A stretch of 6,037 nucleotides of DNA from JAZLIL01 sp045617405 (GTDB lineage Bacteria; Bacillota; Clostridia; Lachnospirales; Lachnospiraceae): contig JAZLIL010000010.1 in the NCBI GenBank assembly GCA_045617405.1, positions 1-6,037 of the forward strand, written 5' to 3'. The notes under the pieces are model-generated. The model was not told the DNA's origin. It did no database searches and saw only the letters and a program-made list of their open reading frames with translations. Numbering within the stretch: position 1 is the stretch's first letter; every line of letters starts with the position of its first letter. The translations under genes were made by a program, and so were the position numbers. This document shows, one piece after another, positions 5,222 to 6,037 of this stretch.

Positions 5222-5346
5222 TGCTACATTTCCCGGTGCGTAAAAACGTCCGAAGATGATGCAGCAATTCCCCGGGTTGAAGCGACCGGAGACAACCCAA
5301 CATTTCCCACGGTCAAAGAGCCAGGAGACGATGCAACATTGTGAAA
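5222..5346 (-). repeat. Degenerate 36-bp tandem repeats in the 5' leader of the DUF4163 gene
   Basis: Three units and a fragment lie head to tail: 5222-5259 (38 bp), 5260-5295 (36), 5296-5331 (36) and 5332-5346. Shared landmarks on the plus strand are TGCAACATTTCCC at the start of units, a GGT-AAA-GC centre and CCGGAGACGA at the end. On the transcribed minus strand, the middle unit can fold CTCCGG (complement of 5286-5291) onto CCGGGG (complement of 5270-5275) with a 10-base loop, and its neighbours keep weaker versions of the same stem. With the promoter at 5374-5402, the whole array lies in a leader of about 185 bases. Confidence 0.72.
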
Positions 5347-5373
5347 TCCGTCGCAGTCCTCAACGATACCGAT

Positions 5374-5402
5374 ATTATACTTCACGGATAACACCGAGTC
5401 AA
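5374..5402 (-). promoter_or_regulatory. Strong sigma-A-type promoter for the DUF4163/chagasin-like gene
   Basis: On the minus strand TTGACT (complement of 5397-5402) and a perfect TATAAT (complement of 5374-5379) are 17 bases apart. The predicted start is near 5367, giving an untranslated leader of about 185 bases that contains the 36-bp repeats. Confidence 0.75.
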
Positions 5403-5404
5403 GA

Positions 5405-5430
5405 TTGATGTTTCGATATGTGAACATCAA
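5405..5430. promoter_or_regulatory. Perfect 8-bp inverted repeat abutting the -35 box, candidate regulator site
   Basis: TTGATGTT (5405-5412) and AACATCAA (5423-5430) are perfect complements separated by ten bases. The site begins two bases upstream of the TTGACT -35 box of the minus-strand promoter, a position typical of activator or repressor binding. The centre-to-centre spacing of 18 bp would put the half-sites a little under two helical turns apart. The regulator is unknown. Confidence 0.5.
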
Positions 5431-5503
5431 CAATTTGGACGTACCGCTTAAGCTGTGGCATTGGCAGGATACTTGGGATTGCAACACGATAGCGTAGTAA
5501 GAC

Positions 5504-5532
5504 TTTACAAATCTTTGATTTCGTAATAGACT
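5504..5532 (+). promoter_or_regulatory. Weak alternative promoter upstream of the RNase H gene
   Basis: TTTACA (5504-5509) is followed after 17 bases by TAGACT (5527-5532). The -10 box matches four of six bases. If used, the transcript would include GTGACCTC at 5567-5574, which is perfectly complementary to the ribosome binding site region at 5655-5662. Confidence 0.3.
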
Positions 5533-5578
5533 AATTTTGTGGGATTCGTACAATAGATAATATGAAGTGACCTCACAT

Positions 5579-5607
5579 TTGTAGCATCGTGGATTTACCT
5601 GTATACT
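5579..5607 (+). promoter_or_regulatory. Candidate promoter for the RNase H gene
   Basis: TTGTAG (5579-5584) and TATACT (5602-5607) are 17 bases apart, matching four and five of six consensus bases. The predicted start near 5614 gives a leader of about 50 bases to the first ATG at 5665. A 5-bp inverted repeat (GGTAA 5629-5633, TTACC 5640-5644) lies between the start and the ribosome binding site and could be an operator or small hairpin. Confidence 0.45.
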
Positions 5608-5664
5608 TGATGTGTATAAAGAATCAACGGTAACAGGGATTACCACATATAAAGGAGGTCACAT

Positions 5665-5688
5665 ATGAATAGAGTTGGGAGATATTGA
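5665..5688 (+). other. Seven-codon leader ORF, in frame with and upstream of the RNase H gene
   Basis: ATG 5665 is preceded by AAAGGAGG at 5651-5658 with a six-base gap, the strongest ribosome binding site in the window. It encodes MNRVGRY and then TGA. Two codons later, in the same frame, the RNase H ATG at 5695 follows. Either this is a translated leader peptide with re-initiation at 5695, or the TGA is a nonsense mutation (for example of TGG) or a sequencing error in what was a slightly longer N-terminus. Confidence 0.55.
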
Positions 5689-5694
5689 AAGTTT

Positions 5695-6037
5695 ATGGGA
5701 CTTGGGGTTTATGTTGACGGAAGCTTTGATGTCGTGCGAAACAGATACGGCTTTGGTTGTGTTTTCGTTGAAAATGATAAAGTAATCTATGAAACCTGCG
5801 GCGGCGGGAATGATCCGGAATCGCTCAAGCAGCGCAACGTATCAGGAGAGATGCTTGGTGCAATGTACGCTGTCCGCTGGGCATTAAATCATGGATATCC
5901 TTCACTTGATATCTATTATGATTACGCCGGAATTGAGTACTGGGTTACCGGCGTCTGGAAAGCAAAAACAGACCACACCAAGAAGTACGCTGATTCAATG
6001 AGAAGCTGGAGCAAGTCCATCACCCTTGCTTTTCATA
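5695..6037 (+). CDS. rnhA: Ribonuclease HI family protein (partial, runs off right edge)
   Basis: The 114 codons present begin MGLGVYVDGSFD and remain open to the window end. RNase HI cleaves the RNA strand of RNA-DNA hybrids in the cytoplasm using two metal ions held by acidic residues. Visible signature residues are D8 in YVDGS (first strand), E52 in SGEM (helix A) and D76 in YYDY (fourth strand). The remaining catalytic Asp and the His loop would lie beyond the edge. EYWVTGVWKAK matches the basic/aromatic segment seen in short Clostridia RNase HI proteins, which are about 150 residues. The start at 5695 puts YVDGS six residues in, as expected for the family, but it lacks a good ribosome binding site (GGGAGA is 12 bases away); the strong one belongs to the leader ORF at 5665. 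The symbol denotes the family; specific naming could differ. Confidence 0.85.
   Translation, partial: MGLGVYVDGSFDVVRNRYGFGCVFVENDKVIYETCGGGNDPESLKQRNVSGEMLGAMYAVRWALNHGYPSLDIYYDYAGIEYWVTGVWKAKTDHTKKYADSMRSWSKSITLAFH

Noticed and set aside
5222..5346. 36-bp repeats as a CRISPR
   Set aside because: The period is the whole unit, so there is no spacer; the units are degenerate head-to-tail copies.
5224..5646. A 140-codon minus-strand open frame starting with GTG
   Set aside because: It has no ribosome binding site, runs across the promoter of the minus-strand gene and the 36-bp repeats, and the product has no recognisable domain or signal. It is most likely a chance open frame.

Overview
The window most resembles a low-to-mid-GC Bacillota chromosome, probably class Clostridia and plausibly Lachnospiraceae. 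The reasons are AGGAGG-type ribosome binding sites 5-6 bases before the starts, textbook TTGACA/TATAAT promoters, a Clostridia-type short RNase HI, a DUF4163/DUF3298 secreted protein, and Ig-like repeat surface proteins. The taxonomic call is inference; no rRNA or other marker is present.

Layout, left to right. (1) Bases 1-103, minus strand: the first 34 codons of an XRE/HipB-like helix-turn-helix regulator that runs off the left edge, with its own promoter and an upstream inverted repeat. (2) Bases 104-614: an AT-rich spacer, then a plus-strand promoter and a leader with a terminator-like hairpin and a striking GACAT tandem array whose units can form GCGG/CCGC mini-hairpins. (3) Bases 615-1658: an unrecognised two-TM membrane protein with a highly acidic domain built on a 108-bp tandem repeat. 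(4) Bases 1659-1840: an intergenic stretch largely filled by a 143-bp segment with imperfect terminal inverted repeats that resemble a motif upstream of the previous gene. (5) Bases 1841-3796: a secreted, Ig-like, multidomain protein of unknown function. (6) Bases 3797-4086: a hairpin-dense convergent intergenic region, with a fossil-like IS200/IS605 right-end hairpin and a strong terminator. (7) Bases 4087-5181, minus strand: a secreted DUF4163/DUF3298 protein with a C-terminal chagasin (I42)-like domain. (8) Bases 5182-5664: its long leader, carrying a 36-bp degenerate hairpin repeat, its promoter, and the divergent promoter region of the next gene. (9) Bases 5695-6037: an RNase HI gene truncated by the right edge, with a seven-codon in-frame leader ORF that owns the strong ribosome binding site.

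The genes do not form an obvious pathway. Three encode envelope or exported proteins of unknown role. The recurring theme is regulatory and intergenic: two separate genes appear to have long 5' leaders made of short tandem repeats that fold into GC-rich mini-hairpins, and REP/MITE-like palindromes sit between genes. I saw no CRISPR array, tRNA, rRNA or complete mobile element. I did not find a clear, complete new system; the repeat leaders and the in-frame leader ORF before the RNase H gene are the best leads.
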